In this document: piece by piece, positions 22,800-34,531 of the stretch
Position numbering within the stretch: the first letter of the stretch is position 1
Layout of the letters: the number at the start of each line of letters is the position of its first letter
Assembly: GCA_001972305.1 (NCBI GenBank)
Contig: BDDD01001785.1
Span: 62,001-126,000, forward strand
Source of the DNA: Cephalotus follicularis
Taxonomy: Eukaryota; Streptophyta; Magnoliopsida; Oxalidales; Cephalotaceae
Reading direction: 5' to 3'
Length of the DNA stretch: 64,000 nucleotides
Notes under the pieces: model-generated
Databases searched by the model: none
Told to the model about the DNA's origin: nothing
The model's input: the letters and a program-made list of their open reading frames with translations, nothing else
Program-made: the position numbers and the translations under genes

Positions 22800-23755
22800 T
22801 AGTTGGATGAGTCCTCGGCGCAAGAAAATTTAAATGAACAATTGGTTGACTCCTTTGCGCAACTAACAAATTTAAGCGCACTTGAAGAAGCTAGGGAAAA
22901 AGAAGAGGACGAGAAGAAAGAACAACCAGTGGTGGCACTCGAGCATTCATCTGATCCACCAGTTCCTTTTCCAAAGAGATTGGAGAAAAATAAGAAAGCC
23001 CTAGCGGTGAAAAAGATCATTGAAACATTTGAACAAGTCCAAATCAACATTCCATTGCTGGAAGCCATTGCTGAGGTGACCTCTTACTCAAAAGTCCTAA
23101 AAGACTTATCCACTAAAAAGAGGATCCTTCAAACTCCAAAAAAGGCTTTCGTGGCAGCCAATATCAGTGCGATGTTTTTGCAACCCATAAAGACTTTGGC
23201 TGCCCGATAATCTCATGTGTCATCAATGACACCGAAATTGAACATGCTCTGATCAACTTGGAGCAAGTGTGAACTTGTTGCCATTATCGGTCTACGAGAA
23301 GCTTGGTCTAGGAGAGTAGTGCTCGACTGCGATAACTTTGCAATTAGCGTATAGGGCTGCAAAAGTACCACGAGGAAAAATTGAGGATGTTTTAATCAAG
23401 GTTGGTGAGTTTTTCTTTCTTGTCGACTTTGTCCTATTAAATACCCAGCCTGTTGCAAATATCAATGATCAAATCCAAGTTATCCTTGGTAGACCATTCC
23501 TAGCGACGATTAATGCTTTAATCAATTGCCGCAATGGACTGATGAAGTTGTGTTTTGGAAACACGTCAGTGGATTTCGATGTCTTCCGCTTGGGCAAGCA
23601 CCAGCTGATTTTGATGAAGCGAATGCGTTACGTTCAATTCCTGACCACATTGATATGCATTTTGTCATTGGTTTTGAAGAAAACTTTAACGAGTGTATAC
23701 GGGATTTAGAGGATGTTGAAGGAGGTTATTTCTTTGATGTGTTTAGCATGTAGCC
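22800..23755 (+). pseudogene. Athila protease region
   Basis: A charged Glu/Lys-rich linker (22803-22930) is followed by VPFPKRLEKN and then the protease: CPIISCVINDTEIEHALI (about 23200-23255), VNLLPLSVYEKLGLGE after a frameshift, AAKVPRGKIEDVLIKV, VILGRPFLATINALIN and CRNGLMKLCFGN (23485-23560). The usual active-site Asp position before GASVN is changed, and a base is missing there (near 23258), so the catalytic centre is destroyed. The family role is cleavage of the gag-pol polyprotein. Confidence 0.85.
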
Positions 23756-23765
23756 ATTAGAGCCA

Positions 23766-25400
23766 GTGGGCCCCTTGTCCACATCTCTACCTAAACCATC
23801 AATAGAAGAGCCTCCAAAACTTGAATTAAAGGAATTTCTCTCCACTCTGAAATATTCATTCTTAGGTGAAAACCAAACTCTTCCTGTTATTCTCTCGTCT
23901 GATCTTACTCCCCGTCAGGAACAGGAGGTTATTCACCTACTCAAAGAAAATAGAGAGGCAATTGGTTGGACTATGGCTAACATCAAGGGAATCAGCCATT
24001 CTATTTGCAAGTATCTTATAAATCTCATAGAAGGATCCAAACCTTCTAGAGAATCTCAGTGAAGGGCAAATCCCGTGATGAAAGAAGCCATAGAAAAAGA
24101 AATCTAAAAGTGGTTGGACAATGGGATCATTTATCACATTTCAGATAGTCAATGGGTGAGTCCAGTCCACGTAGTTTCAAAGAAATCTGGAGTAACGGAA
24201 GTGCAATCCTCCACCAATGACTTAATCCTGACCAAGATTCAAATAGGATGAAGGGTGTGCATCGACTACCATAAGTTGAATACAGCCACCTGGAAGGATA
24301 ATTTTCCCCTTCCATTTATCAATCAAATGTTGGATAGGCTGGCTGGACACAAATATTACTGCTTACTTGATGGGTAATCAGGATATAATCAAATTCCCAT
24401 CGCTCCGGAAGATCAAGAGAAAAGTACGTTCACATGCCCTTTTCGAACATTTGCTTATCGATGCATGCCATTTGGCCTTTGCAATGCCTCCACGACTTTC
24501 CAGAGGTGCATGATGAGTATTTTCTCTGATATGGTGGAGGACTTCCTCAAAGTTTTTATGGATGACTTCTCTGTGCATGGTTCCACGTTCTCTAAATGCC
24601 CTCATCATCTGAAATTTGTACTCGAAAGAAGTTGGAAGAAGAATTTATTGCTTAATTGGGATAAGTGTAATTTCATGGTGAAGAAGGGGATCGTTCTCGG
24701 ACATGTAGTATCAAAAGAGGGAATTCAAGTTGATAAAGCTAAAATCGAAGTCATCAAACATTTTCCTCCACCTCAAAATGTGAAAGACATCTGAGCATTC
24801 CTCGGACATGCTGGTTTTTATCGAAGGTTGATAAAGGATTTTAGCAAGGTGGCGTGACCCTTGACATCGCTCCTAGTGAAAGATCAAGAATCTGTTTTCT
24901 CTAACGAGTGCCTTAAAGCTTTTAATCTTTTAAAGAAGGAGCTTACCTCGGCTCCTATCATTCGGGCACCCATCTGAACTGAGCCTTTTGAGATTATGTG
25001 TGATGCATTTGATAATGCAATATGAGCTGTTCTCTAGCAAAGGCTGAATAAATTGCCTCACGTCATTCATTATGCAAGTAGGACCCTTTTTGATGTGCAA
25101 TTAAATTACACGACCACTGAGAAGGAGATTTTAGTTGTGGTCTTTGCACTTGAAAAATTCATGTTGTACTTGCTAGGATCCCACATCATTGTTTACACTG
25201 ATGATGTTGCGATTCGGTACCTAGTGAACAAAAAGGATGCAAAAGCGTGTCTCATCCATTGGGTTTTACTACTTCAAGAGTTTGACGTGGAAATTAGAGA
25301 TAAGAAAGGGACTAAGAATTTAGTGGCTGATCATTTATCTCGTCTCCCTAATACGCCAGAGATCAAGGGTCCTATTAATAAGAATTTTCCTGATGAGTAG
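23766..25400 (+). pseudogene. Athila reverse transcriptase and RNase H
   Basis: Mostly one frame with stops at 24060, 24104, 24250 and 24376, and further ones at 24793-25035. Landmarks: REAIGWTMANIKGISHSIC (23957-24012), VCIDYHKLN (24258-24284), MPFGLCNASTTFQRCM (24465-24512), the catalytic FMDDFSVHG with both aspartates intact (Asp codons 24561-24566), LGHVVSKEGIQVDKAKIE, FLGHAGFYRRLIKDFS, then RNase H with THYASRTL-like text, [19 protein letters not shown] (25107-25162) and VADHLSRLP (25324-25350). It would copy RNA to DNA and remove the RNA strand. Stops make it non-functional although the polymerase centre is kept. Confidence 0.9.
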
Positions 25401-25403
25401 ATT

Positions 25404-26724
25404 ATGCGTGTCGAGAGCAAACCATGGTATACAAACATAGTTAATTATCTTGTTATGGGGATCATACCATCAAAGTGGTCTACTCAAGATAAGTGTCAGT
25501 TTCTTACGCAAGTCAAAAACTTTTACTGGGATGACCCTTATCTTTTCAAACTGTGTCTCGACCAAATTATGCAAAGGTGCATTACGAATCATTAGTGTCA
25601 TTCTATTCTTTTGTTCTGCCATGATCATGAATGTGGTGGCCATTTTGGCCCAACAAAGACAGCGGCCAAAGTTTTACAATGTGGTTTTTTTTGGCCGACC
25701 ATTTTCAAAGATGCTTTTCATTACTGTAGGGCTTGTGCGTCGTGTCAATCTTCAGGCCGTGTGACTTATAGGAATATGATGCCTCTAACTCTGATTTTGA
25801 CAGTAGAGAATTTTGATGTTTGGGGGCATAGATTTCATGGGACTTTTTCCCAATTCGTTTGGAAATTTATATATCCTTTGGGTTGTAGATATGTCTCGAA
25901 ATGGATTGAGGCGATTCTTTACCAAACTAATGACAACTCTGTGGTTGTCAAGTTCCTCATGGAACATATCTTTTCTAGGTTTAGCACCCCACTTGCCATC
26001 ATTAGTTATAGGGGTACCCATTTTTGCAATCGTTCTTTTGAAGCCCTTATGAAAAGATGTGGGATCACTCACAAACTCGCTACACCATACCATCCTCAAA
26101 CTAGTGGGCATGTTGAAGTATCCAATCCCCAAATTAAGATAATTCTTGAAAAAATAGTCAACCTAGCAGAAAGGATTGGTCCACTCGAGTCATGGATGCT
26201 CTTTGGGCTTATCAAACAGCCTTCAAGCTGACCTTGGTCAATCTCTGTACAAGCTTGTGTACGGTAAAGCGTGTCATCTTCCGGTGGAATTGGAACATAG
26301 GGCTTTTTGGGCCATTAAGCAACTTAATTTTGATCGTTCCATTATGGGTAATCATCGTGCTCTCCAACTTTCTGAATTGGAAGAAATCCGAAATGATGCA
26401 TATGACAATGCTAAGATCTCCAAAGAAAATACCAAGGCCTTTCATGATGCGCGTATTCTAAGGAAAAATTTTGAAGTGGGAGACAAAGTGCTTTTGTATA
26501 ATTCCCGTTTACACATGTTTCCTGGAAAACTGAGATCCTGCTGGGATGGTCCCAATATTGTTAAAACTATTTACTCACATGGTGTTTTTGAGATTTGTAA
26601 GCCAGGTAATGATGACGCTTTCAAGGTAAATGGGCAGCGATTGAAGAAGTTTCTAGAGTTTTCACCTGCACTGATGGAAGAGGCCATGGACCAGCATGAG
26701 CCTCTCTATTTTGAGCCTCCATGA
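25404..26724 (+). pseudogene. Athila integrase
   Basis: Frame pieces in order: PWYTNIVNYLVMGIIPS (25422), the zinc-binding HH-CC region with CHDHECGGHFG (25617-25649) and CRACASCQSSGRV, the catalytic core with GIDFMG, THFCNRSFEALMKRCGI and PYHPQTSGHVEVSN (about 26085-26126), then a 182-codon open frame (26176-26724) with YGKACHLPVELEHRAFWA, DKVLLYNSRLHMFPGKL and RSCWDGPNIV. Family role: insertion of the DNA copy. At least three frameshifts are needed to join the pieces. Confidence 0.88.
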
Positions 26725-26940
26725 TCATATTCGGTACGCCCTACCCCTATTGTTCTTATTTGTTTCATTGCTTCACATATTTTTCTTGTTCATTCATTGT
26801 TCTTTTGTATAGTTTATTTTTATTGCATTGAGGACAATGCAAGGTTTAAGTATGGGCGGGGGTGTTGGTTTTATTTCCAATGTTCATTTTAATTTTGAAA
26901 TTAGGAGTAAGTGTTGATTTACTTAAAAATAATAGAAACC
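26725..26940 (+). other. Athila 3' non-coding region, left part
   Basis: It contains TTGAGGACAATGC followed by AAGTATGGGCGGGGGTG (about 26826-26863), a purine-rich motif commonly seen downstream of pol in Athila elements. It ends at the AAACC target site of the Tekay insertion. Confidence 0.75.
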
Positions 26941-27631
26941 TGTAATGACCGGAATTCCCATTAAGTTGTTGGAATATTGTTATAGAAGATTTCTTGTTTG
27001 AATCTTATCTCGTTTTGCAATTATTTTCTGCATTTTCTGTATTCAGCATCGACGGTTTACCTTAAGCGTCGAATGGGTGCCTCAGAGCATCGATTGAATT
27101 CCTGGACGCCAAACCAAGTACTCTTAAGCTCTGTCGGTTTATTAAAGTGGCAACGCTTAAGTAGTAAACCAACGATGCTGGTGAAACAACCAACAAAGCT
27201 TTAGACCAGCAACGTTTGCATCTTTGGCAACACCTTCAACCGACGATGCTTATCAGAAAGCAGCAGCGCTTTGTAGTCAAGCATCAATGCTTTTAATTCA
27301 AACAATGACGCTTTAAGAACAAATGGAATTTGTCCGTTGATGAAACCCGTAAGCGGCGACGCTTCACTTCAAAGCGTTAACGCTTTGCCCTACAGATCAG
27401 TTCAAGAATTTAGCTTTTTATCTCTTTATGAATTAATTATAATAATTAAGGGACATGTGTCAAGCTAGGGAGTGAGAACTTCAGATATTTTAGACAAGCG
27501 TGAAGATTAGAATGATGAGAATGGCAAGTGTCACCAAATTGGAGAGAGAGAATATCATCACATGGGCAACTAGAAGACTAGGTGGCATGATGACTCACCA
27601 AGGCAAACTTGCACCCAAGCTTCAATCAGCC

Positions 27632-27674
<43 letters not shown>

Positions 27675-28893
27675 AGATATGACCTGATATTTTTTGGATT
27701 CTGCTAAGTTTAATCCAGCAAAGAGAAGGAGGAAGGAGATTCAATCAAAGTAGGGAAAATCCTACTCTTTCATGCTAAAGTATTCCTATGTTTTACTTCT
27801 GATATTTCATAGCAAATTCTTTTAATCATATCTTTCTCATTTCTTAATGAACATTCAAATGGTTGACTATTCTAAAAACTTGAAGATGTCCTCTATAACT
27901 TTTACCCTTCATTTATTTTCAAATTCGTCTGATTTCTGGACTAAATATTTCATTGAAAATTACTGGTCATTTTTTGCTGACATGCAGTAACTACAACAAT
28001 AAAAAATTCATTTCAGTTTCGTTTCTCAACAAACAATTATGAACTTTATCATTCTGAAATCTTTGAGATGTTAGCTATAACTTTACTATTTTATGTTTCC
28101 TCTGTAAATGAGTGTTTCTATATGAAATATAAGTTTTAAAAATGTTGTACGATCCTATTTTATGAATATTTTGAGCTGATCACTCAAAGTATCGGGAAAT
28201 GAGTTATAAAATGTGAAAAGAAATGAATTGAGATGAACAACTCTTGGATTACGATCCAAAGAGGGATAATGAGTGTAGAGTGCGGACGAACATACATGTG
28301 ATGTAAGGATAGTAATCGGGGAGTGCACAACGCCCTGGTGAAGTAATGGTTCAGTGGGGTTGTTTGAGTTTATATAACCCCTCAGTTATTTGTAAAGTTT
28401 ATAATCTATGAGAAATGATTAGAAAAATGAATGTGATCAAGTATTTATTATTAAACCCTTACTGGGCTATTTGAGCTCATTCTTTTAAATATTTTGTTTT
28501 CAAATAAAATTTCCAAGAAATGGTTGAACGCGGAATTTTGAGCTCTAGAAGGAGTTCGTAAAAGAAGTTTTGGAAGCAATTATGTTATGAATAAACCGTT
28601 TTATGATGTAATAAGTCTATATTTCCACAGTGTATTGTATTATGACAAGTTATGTACAAATGTAAAAGCATTAGAAATGATCGTTTTGGTATATGGTGCT
28701 TTCAAATGAGAATATGATGTTTTGAAGTTTAGTGTTCAATGTTATAAAACATATCCGAGGTTATGAGAAATAAATGAAAAATTTTTAGTAATAAATAAGA
28801 TTGTTAGAACGATTAATGGTCACCCCCCTATAACGTACCAATTACTCGAAGTTTGCTTTGAGCATTTAGTGAACTCGGATCGGGGGCGTTACA
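26941..28893 (+). repeat. Tekay 5' LTR
   Basis: TGTAATGACCGG..GGGGGCGTTACA, 1953 bp, colinear with the 3' LTR (34532-36499, 1968 bp). It includes a palindrome cluster (27045-27395) with the perfect 18-base CAAAGCGTTAACGCTTTG at 27370-27387, and a TA/TG microsatellite at about 27632-27674. Confidence 0.93.
27632..27674 (+). promoter_or_regulatory. (TA)n(TG)n tract, possible LTR TATA region
   Basis: CAAGCTTCAATCAGCC precedes a run of TA repeats followed by TG repeats. The 3' LTR has the same arrangement with different repeat numbers (35220-35272). Its place in mid-LTR, downstream of a likely U3 and upstream of a purine-rich leader, fits a TATA region; this is inference. Confidence 0.45.
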
Positions 28894-28897
28894 AGAA

Positions 28898-28909
28898 TGG
28901 TATCAGAGA
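28898..28909 (+). other. Primer binding site, tRNA-iMet type
   Basis: TGGTATCAGAGA lies four bases after the Tekay 5' LTR end, in the position and with the sequence expected for initiator-Met priming. Confidence 0.88.
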
Positions 28910-28984
28910 ATTGAATATTGCTATATTTTGAGGATATAAACTGTGTGGCATTATTTGCTAATCTGATTTCTTTAGATATCAACA

Positions 28985-29366
28985 ATGAGCGAGTCTTACA
29001 GTTCAGAGACTAGTACAAGATTTTCTCACTGTGGATCATCCTAGCCTGTGGGATGGCAATTACAGGATTTAGTGACTAAGAATCAGGAACTTCGCGAACA
29101 GAAAGAAATTTTAAAAGGGCTCATAGCTAACAACCGAGAAGAATTTTAATACTCGCATATATCAAATGGAGGAAGTATATAGACCGGAGTTGGCAAGAAA
29201 GGATGAATGCCTTAGAGAAATTAAGTCATGTCTGAAGGATCTTTTGAGTTATATTTGGGGAGTCAATGTAATAGTTATTCGAGGGGTTAGAGAAAATTTG
29301 ATGATGTTGATAAGGTATATTCGAGAAGAGATACCAGATGGCGATGCCTCTAGCGACGGGGATTAG
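28985..29366 (+). pseudogene. Small coiled-coil-like open frame before gag
   Basis: It starts MSESYSSETSTRFSHCGSS, then a stop; the same frame continues LQDLVTKNQELREQKEILKG and LIANNREEF. A one-base shift at the TTTT run near 29145 joins it to the open frame MEEVYRPELARKDECLREIK, ending IPDGDASSDGD at 29366. The product would be about 127 residues, rich in Glu, Lys, Leu and Arg, with heptad-like spacing. I do not recognise the family. It lies between the primer site and gag. It could be an accessory protein of this element or a decayed N-terminal extension of gag. Confidence 0.5.
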
Positions 29367-29547
29367 AGTAGAAATGAAGAAGCTTTATGTAAGAAATGTG
29401 ATATATGTGCAAAGAAGTGTAAATGTTATAAGATAAATAAAACTGTTAGTTTCTTTGTATGGCATCGAGTATTAGAATTTAATTGTTTTGTTTAACATAT
29501 GAGTAGAATTGTCTAAGGATAAGGACTAACTCGCGTGTATTAAATAG

Positions 29548-30620
29548 ATGGCTGACTTAAGACGAGGTCGCGGTCAAAGAAGGAATGTACCGGTCAACGA
29601 AGAAGATAACTCTCTAACTGTAGTATTAAATCAATTAGCCCAAGCTATCGCAAATAACAATGGTAATAATCATCAAATACCTTTGGCGACGGGGCCAACT
29701 TTAGAACAGTTTATGAGGCAAAATCCAAAGACCTTTTTAGGTGCAGTAGATCCTATAGAAGCGGAAGCATGGATTCAAGGAAAGGAAAAAATCTTTTGAG
29801 CCTTGAATTGCACGGGTCGTCAGAAAGTGGAATTCTCAATCTATAAGTTGGAGGGAGAAGCTGATCAGTGGTGGAAGACGATAGAGAGAATAAAGACACA
29901 TCGAGAGTTGGAAACGATAATATGGGAAAATTTTAAGGATAAATTTATGGATAAATACTTTCCTCAAACGGCGAAAGATAAGATGGAGGAAGATTTCCTT
30001 CGATTGGAACAGGGTGAATCCGAATCGGTATCTCAATACAAGGCAACTTTCGCAAGGTTATCTCGATACACTACTCATATGGTGTCGACGGAGCAAACAG
30101 GAGCGAATAGGTTTTGTAAGGGTTTAAAACCCAACTTTTGAAGATTGTTGATAGCGTAGGACTTGAAAACCTACGAAGCAGTGTTGAAGGGTGCGTGAGG
30201 ATTGAAATTAATAACCAAAGATACCAACAAAAATGAGTGGATCGAGGACAACGGAAGAGGAAGATGGGTGAATCCTCTAATAATAATAAGAAGAAAGGAA
30301 GGTCAGACGGGGGAAGAGACCTTAAACCTTGTCAACAGTGTAGAAAGATTCATCGTGGGGAGTGCCTGCAAGGAAAGGGAGTCTGTTTTAAGTGTGGGAG
30401 ACCGGGACATCAAGCGAGAGAATGTAGGCAAGGCGAAGGTCAAACTCAGAATCAACGACCCATCAAATGCTATAATTGTGGTTAAGAAGGACATATGTCT
30501 AATCAATGCACTCGACCAAGAATGGGAGGACAAAGAGAATTCGAAACCCAACAACCAAGAGCAACGGCGAGGACCTATGCCATGACCGCTGAAGGTGTGG
30601 AAGATCCTAATGATGTTGTG
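29548..30620 (+). pseudogene. Tekay gag with zinc knuckles
   Basis: It starts MADLRRGRGQRRNVPV and continues TLEQFMRQNPKTFLGAVDP and EAWIQG; a stop (29797) is followed in frame by KVEFSIYKLEGEADQWWKT (29824-29880), FPQTAKDKMEEDFLRLEQGE and SRYTTHM, ending with a stop at 30139. A frameshifted stretch leads to GVCFKCGRPGHQAREC (CX2CX4HX4C, 30384-30425) and CYNCG-stop-EGHMSNQC (about 30470-30510). This is the structural and nucleic-acid-binding protein. At least three stops and one frameshift interrupt it. Confidence 0.9.
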
Positions 30621-30965
30621 ACAGGTACTTTTCCCATATGCTCTAAAATTGCTCATGTATTTTTTGATACGGGAGCAACACATTAATTTGTGTCCTTGTC
30701 GTTTGTGCATTATTTAAGTACCCCATCACAAAATTTGGATATAAGTTTAGCAGTTGAAACACCCAGTGGTAACACCCTGATAGCCGATAAAGTGCATAAG
30801 TCATGTGAGCTAAAGCTTGGTAACAGAAAGATGTTGGTAGATCTAGTGTCTCTAGCGATTTTAAATTTTGATGTCATACTAGGCTTGAATTGGCTTTCGG
30901 TGAATCATGCTATTGTTGATTGTTTCAAAAAGGAGGTTAGATTTGCTATACCTGGTAAACCATAG
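30621..30965 (+). pseudogene. Tekay aspartic protease
   Basis: AHVFFDTGATH holds the catalytic DTGA motif (Asp codon 30666-30668). A stop follows at 30684, then FVSLSFVHYLSTPSQN, KLGNRKMLVDLVSLAIL, and the conserved FDVILGLNWLSVNHA and IVDCFKKEVRFAIPG. This is normal spacing for a chromovirus protease. Loss of function comes only from the stop after the active site, an Ala-Thr-His to Stop-Phe change. Confidence 0.9.
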
Positions 30966-31031
30966 TTTGTTTTTCGAAGCACAGAAGGTAGTAAACCTTT
31001 AAGCTTCATATCAACAATTCAGGCTAAACGA

Positions 31032-32550
31032 TTGTTGAGAAGTGGCTGTGAAGGTTACCTCGCGTATGTGGAGGACACCAAGGAAGAGAAAATGAAGATA
31101 GAAGATGTTCATGTTGTTAAGGAGTTTACGGATGTGTTTCCCGAAGATCTATCGGGTATTCCACTTGATCGAGATATAGAGTTTGCAATTGATTTGGTAC
31201 CCGGAACGACCCCAGTTTCAAAGAGTCCCTATCGTATGGCACCGACGGAGCTAAAAGAATTGAAGAATAAGTTGCAAGAGCTTTTGGATAAAGGATTTAT
31301 CTGACCGAGTGTATCACCGTGGGGTGCACCTGATGGAATCGGATATACCGACTCCGGTGCCAAAATGGACATAGGGTGTAAGAGTGTATAACAAAAATTT
31401 AAACAATCAATCATGCAGCGGAAAATCACCCTATAAAACAAAACATTTCCACAAAGGCACATCCACAGATCCCATGGATCACCACAACATCAACAGAATT
31501 GAATTGGTGTCACCATTGCAAACAATGATGACACATAAACATGGCATAAGCAAGAAGGACCAAGAATTTATACCAGAGGGTGAGGTAACCAGTCTCACAG
31601 CCTCCATGCCAGGCATCCAACCTTATGTCGGGGCATCACTAGTATAAGTAGGTAATAATTAAACTACTTCAATTATGTGATAAAATACAAGTGATACTGC
31701 CATAACAAATATTGCACGCATCATATATATAAGAATAAGATTGTTCTATACAAGATAAGATACAATGTGACAACCCATCTAATGGCTTGTCGGGTCACTA
31801 TATCTAACAGCACCGATGTTGTTCATGAAGAAGAAAGATGGCACAATGAGACTCTGCATCGATTACCGAGAATTAAATCGAGTTACAATCAAGAATAAGT
31901 ATCCATTACCAAGGATCGATGATTTGTTTGATCAGCTTAAGAATGCTCGATATTTCTGAAAGATCGACCTTCGATCGGGTTATCATGAAGTAAAGGTTAA
32001 GAAGGAGGATGTACTGAAAATTGCTTTCCGGACGAGATATGGTCATTACAAGTTTTTGGCATTGTCGTTTGGATTGACAAATGTTCCAGCTACGTTATGG
32101 ATTTGATGAATAGAGTATTCAGTAAATTTTTTGACCAGTTCGTGATATTTTTTATCGACGACATATTAGTGTACTCAAAGAGTCAAGCGGAGCATGAAGA
32201 ACATTTGACCAGTGTGCCACAAACACTGAGGAGAGAACAACTTTACGCGAAGTTTAGTAAATGTCAATTTTGGATGGAGGAAGTGTCTTTCTTGGGTCAC
32301 ATGATTTCACGGGAAGGTATTTCAGTGGACCCTGCTAAGACAATGGCAATAAGAGAATGGAAAAGAACAACGTCAGTAAAAGAGATACGAAGTTTCCTTG
32401 GATTGGCAAGCTACTACCGAAGGTTCGTTGAAATTTTCTCTCGCTTCGCGAACACTTTGACAATGTTATCACCGAAGAATGTTAAGTTTGAATGGTCTGA
32501 TCAATGCGAAAAGAGTTTCTTGAAGTTGAATGAGAGATTGATGAATGCAC
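31032..32550 (+). pseudogene. Tekay reverse transcriptase, split by a solo LTR
   Basis: N-terminal part 31032-31330: VHVVKEFTDVFPEDLSGIP, DRDIEFAIDLVPGTTPVSK and SPYRMAPTELKELKNKLQ, then WGAP at the insertion site. C-terminal part from 31810: [40 protein letters not shown], a stop in place of Ser before KIDLRSGYH, then after a frameshift [20 protein letters not shown] (catalytic Asp pair about 32157-32162 kept), [19 protein letters not shown] and [16 protein letters not shown]. Removing the 479-bp insert and one GCACC copy restores the A-P-M-L-F reading across the junction. Confidence 0.92.
31331..31809 (-). mobile_element. 479-bp solo LTR inside Tekay RT
   Basis: The insert is flanked by exact GCACC duplicates (31326-31330 and 31810-31814). 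On the plus strand it starts TGATGGAATCGG and ends ATCTAACA; on the minus strand it starts TGTTAGATATAG, the more typical LTR start, so minus orientation is preferred. It has no internal coding sequence. A chance 87-codon open frame (31384-31647) is not supported. No full element with this LTR is in the window, so the family is unknown. Confidence 0.85.
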
Positions 32551-32945
32551 CAAACTAGCTTTACCGTCTGAATCAGAAAGTTTTGTGGTGTATAACGATG
32601 CTTCTCGCAAAGGATTTGGTTGCATGTTGATGCAACAAGGGAAAGTGATTGCTTATGCTTACAGATAGCTTAAGGTGCACGAACAAAATTATCCTACTCA
32701 CGACCTTGAATTGGCTGTGGTTATTTCCGCACTAAAGATTCGGAGACACTATCTACATGGGGAAAAGTGCAAAATTTTCACGGATCATAAAAGCCCCAAG
32801 TATATTTTTACTCAGAAGGAGCTAAATATGAGGCAAAGAAGATGGTTGGAACTACTTAAGGATTAAGACTGCACAATTCAGTATCATCCAAGAAAAGCAA
32901 ATGTCGTGGTGGATGCTTTAAGTCGCAAGAGCATGGGAAATTGGT
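32551..32945 (+). pseudogene. Tekay RNase H
   Basis: Frames give FVVYNDASRKGFGCMLMQQG (first catalytic Asp in the YNDASRKG text, near 32590), [20 protein letters not shown] (32678-32737), [20 protein letters not shown] (32777-32836) and RRWLELLKD, then text equivalent to YHPRKANVV..DALSRKS to 32940. Stops occur at 32665 (end of AYA-Y) and 32865. Confidence 0.88.
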
Positions 32946-33004
32946 GACGATGATTACCACACAAGAGGAGTTTTTGAGGGAATTCCAAAGAATGAGCCTG
33001 GAAG

Positions 33005-34494
33005 TTAGAAAGCAAGGAGAATGAGCATACCTATCTCAAGTCATAGCTCAACAATCTTTAGTGGAAAGAATTAAACTGTGTCAAGTTGACGATTCAGAGC
33101 TTAAGGAGTTAGCGGATGAAGTGCGGAATGTAAAAGTGTCACGTTTTAACTTTGTAGATGACGGTGTGTTGAGATTTAATTCAAGATTGTGCGTCCCATA
33201 CAATGCAAATTTGAAGGAGGAAGTAATGATGAAAGCGCATAGTTCAAATTTTTCAGTCCACCCTGGAAGTACTAAGATGTATAGGGACTTGCGAGACCTA
33301 TATTTGTGGAATAACATGAAAAGAGAAATTATGGACTTTGTGTCAAGATGTCTGGCTTGACAACAAGTTAAAGCTGAGAATCAATTGCCAAAAGGAACTT
33401 TACAATTGTTGCCCATACTTGAGTGGAAGTGGGAGCACATTAACATGGATTTTGTAACTGGACTTCCAAGGAAAGCTAAAGGAAATAATACTATATGGGT
33501 AATCGTGGATCGATTGACAAAATCTGCTCATTTTCTACCAATTAAGGACAGTCATTCTTTAGAACAATTGGCTAGAATATATGTGCAAGAAATAGTCAGG
33601 TTGCATGGCGTACCTGTATCAATTGTTTCAAACCGAGATCCTTGTTTTACTTCACAATTTTGGAGGAGTTTACAAAATGCCTTGGGTACAATATTGAATT
33701 TTAGTATGGCCTTCCATCCGCAGACCGATGGACAATCAGAGCGGACTATTCAAACGTTGGAAGACATGCCAAGAGCTTGCATTATAGATTTTAATGGGAA
33801 TTGGGAGTAGCATGTGACTCTGATTGAATTTGCTTATAATAACAGCTTCCAAGCTAGCATATAGATGGAACCTTTTGAAGAACTTTATGGATGGAGGTGT
33901 CAAATGCCTATATGTTTGGAAGAAGTAGGAGAAAGGAAGTTATGAGGACCAGAAATGGTACAAGTAACTACTGAGAAAGTAAGGTTAATTCAGGAGTGTC
34001 TACTAGCAGCCCAAAGTAGACGAAACAGTTATGCGGATAAGAGACGAAGGGAGTTACAGTTTAAAGTGGGAGATCATGTTTTCTTAAAGGTATCGCCTTT
34101 GAAAGGAGTAATGAGATTTGGAAAGAAAGGAAAGCTTAGTCTGCGATACATTGGACCATTTGAGATTTTGGAAAGAATTGGAGAGGTTGCGTATGGGCTC
34201 GCATTTCCACCAAATCTCTCTCACATTCACAATGTGTTTCATGTATCTCTACTTCAGAAATATATGGCCAACCCATCTCATGTTCTGAGAGCTGAAATGA
34301 TACAAGTTCATAAAGACTTATCATACGACGAGCAATCGGTGGAGATTCTAGATTACAAGGAACAAATTTTGCGGACCAAGACAATTCCATCAGTAAAAGT
34401 ATTGTGGAGGAACCACGGAGTCAAAAAAGCTACTTGTGAATTGGAAGAAACGATGAGACAAGAATATCCTCAACTTTTTAACTCTACAATGTAG
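33005..34494 (+). pseudogene. Tekay integrase with chromodomain
   Basis: Order: KELADEVRN and GVLRFNSRLCVPYNANLKEE, zinc-binding HSSNFSVHPGSTKMYRDL..SRCLA-stop (the second Cys of the CX2C pair is replaced by TGA at 33358-33360), catalytic core with [13 protein letters not shown] (first Asp near 33447), [13 protein letters not shown] (33625-33663), [18 protein letters not shown] (Glu in SER, near 33741), then from 33955 an unbroken 179-codon frame: DHVFLKVSPLKGVMRFGKKG, LSLRYIGPFEILERIGEVAY, HNVFHVSLLQKY, and a chromodomain-like end (ILDYKEQ..VKVLWRNHGVKKATCELEE). This C-terminal domain supports the Tekay/Del clade. Stops at 33808, 33861 and 33943. Confidence 0.92.
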
Positions 34495-34531
34495 CAATTT
34501 TGAGGACAAAATTTCTTTATGGAGGGAATAT

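Noticed and set aside
22778-23068. Minus-strand Ser/Phe-rich open frame
   Set aside because: Antisense shadow of the charged linker before the Athila protease.
31384-31647. 87-codon open frame
   Set aside because: It lies within the 479-bp solo LTR and has no recognisable motif.
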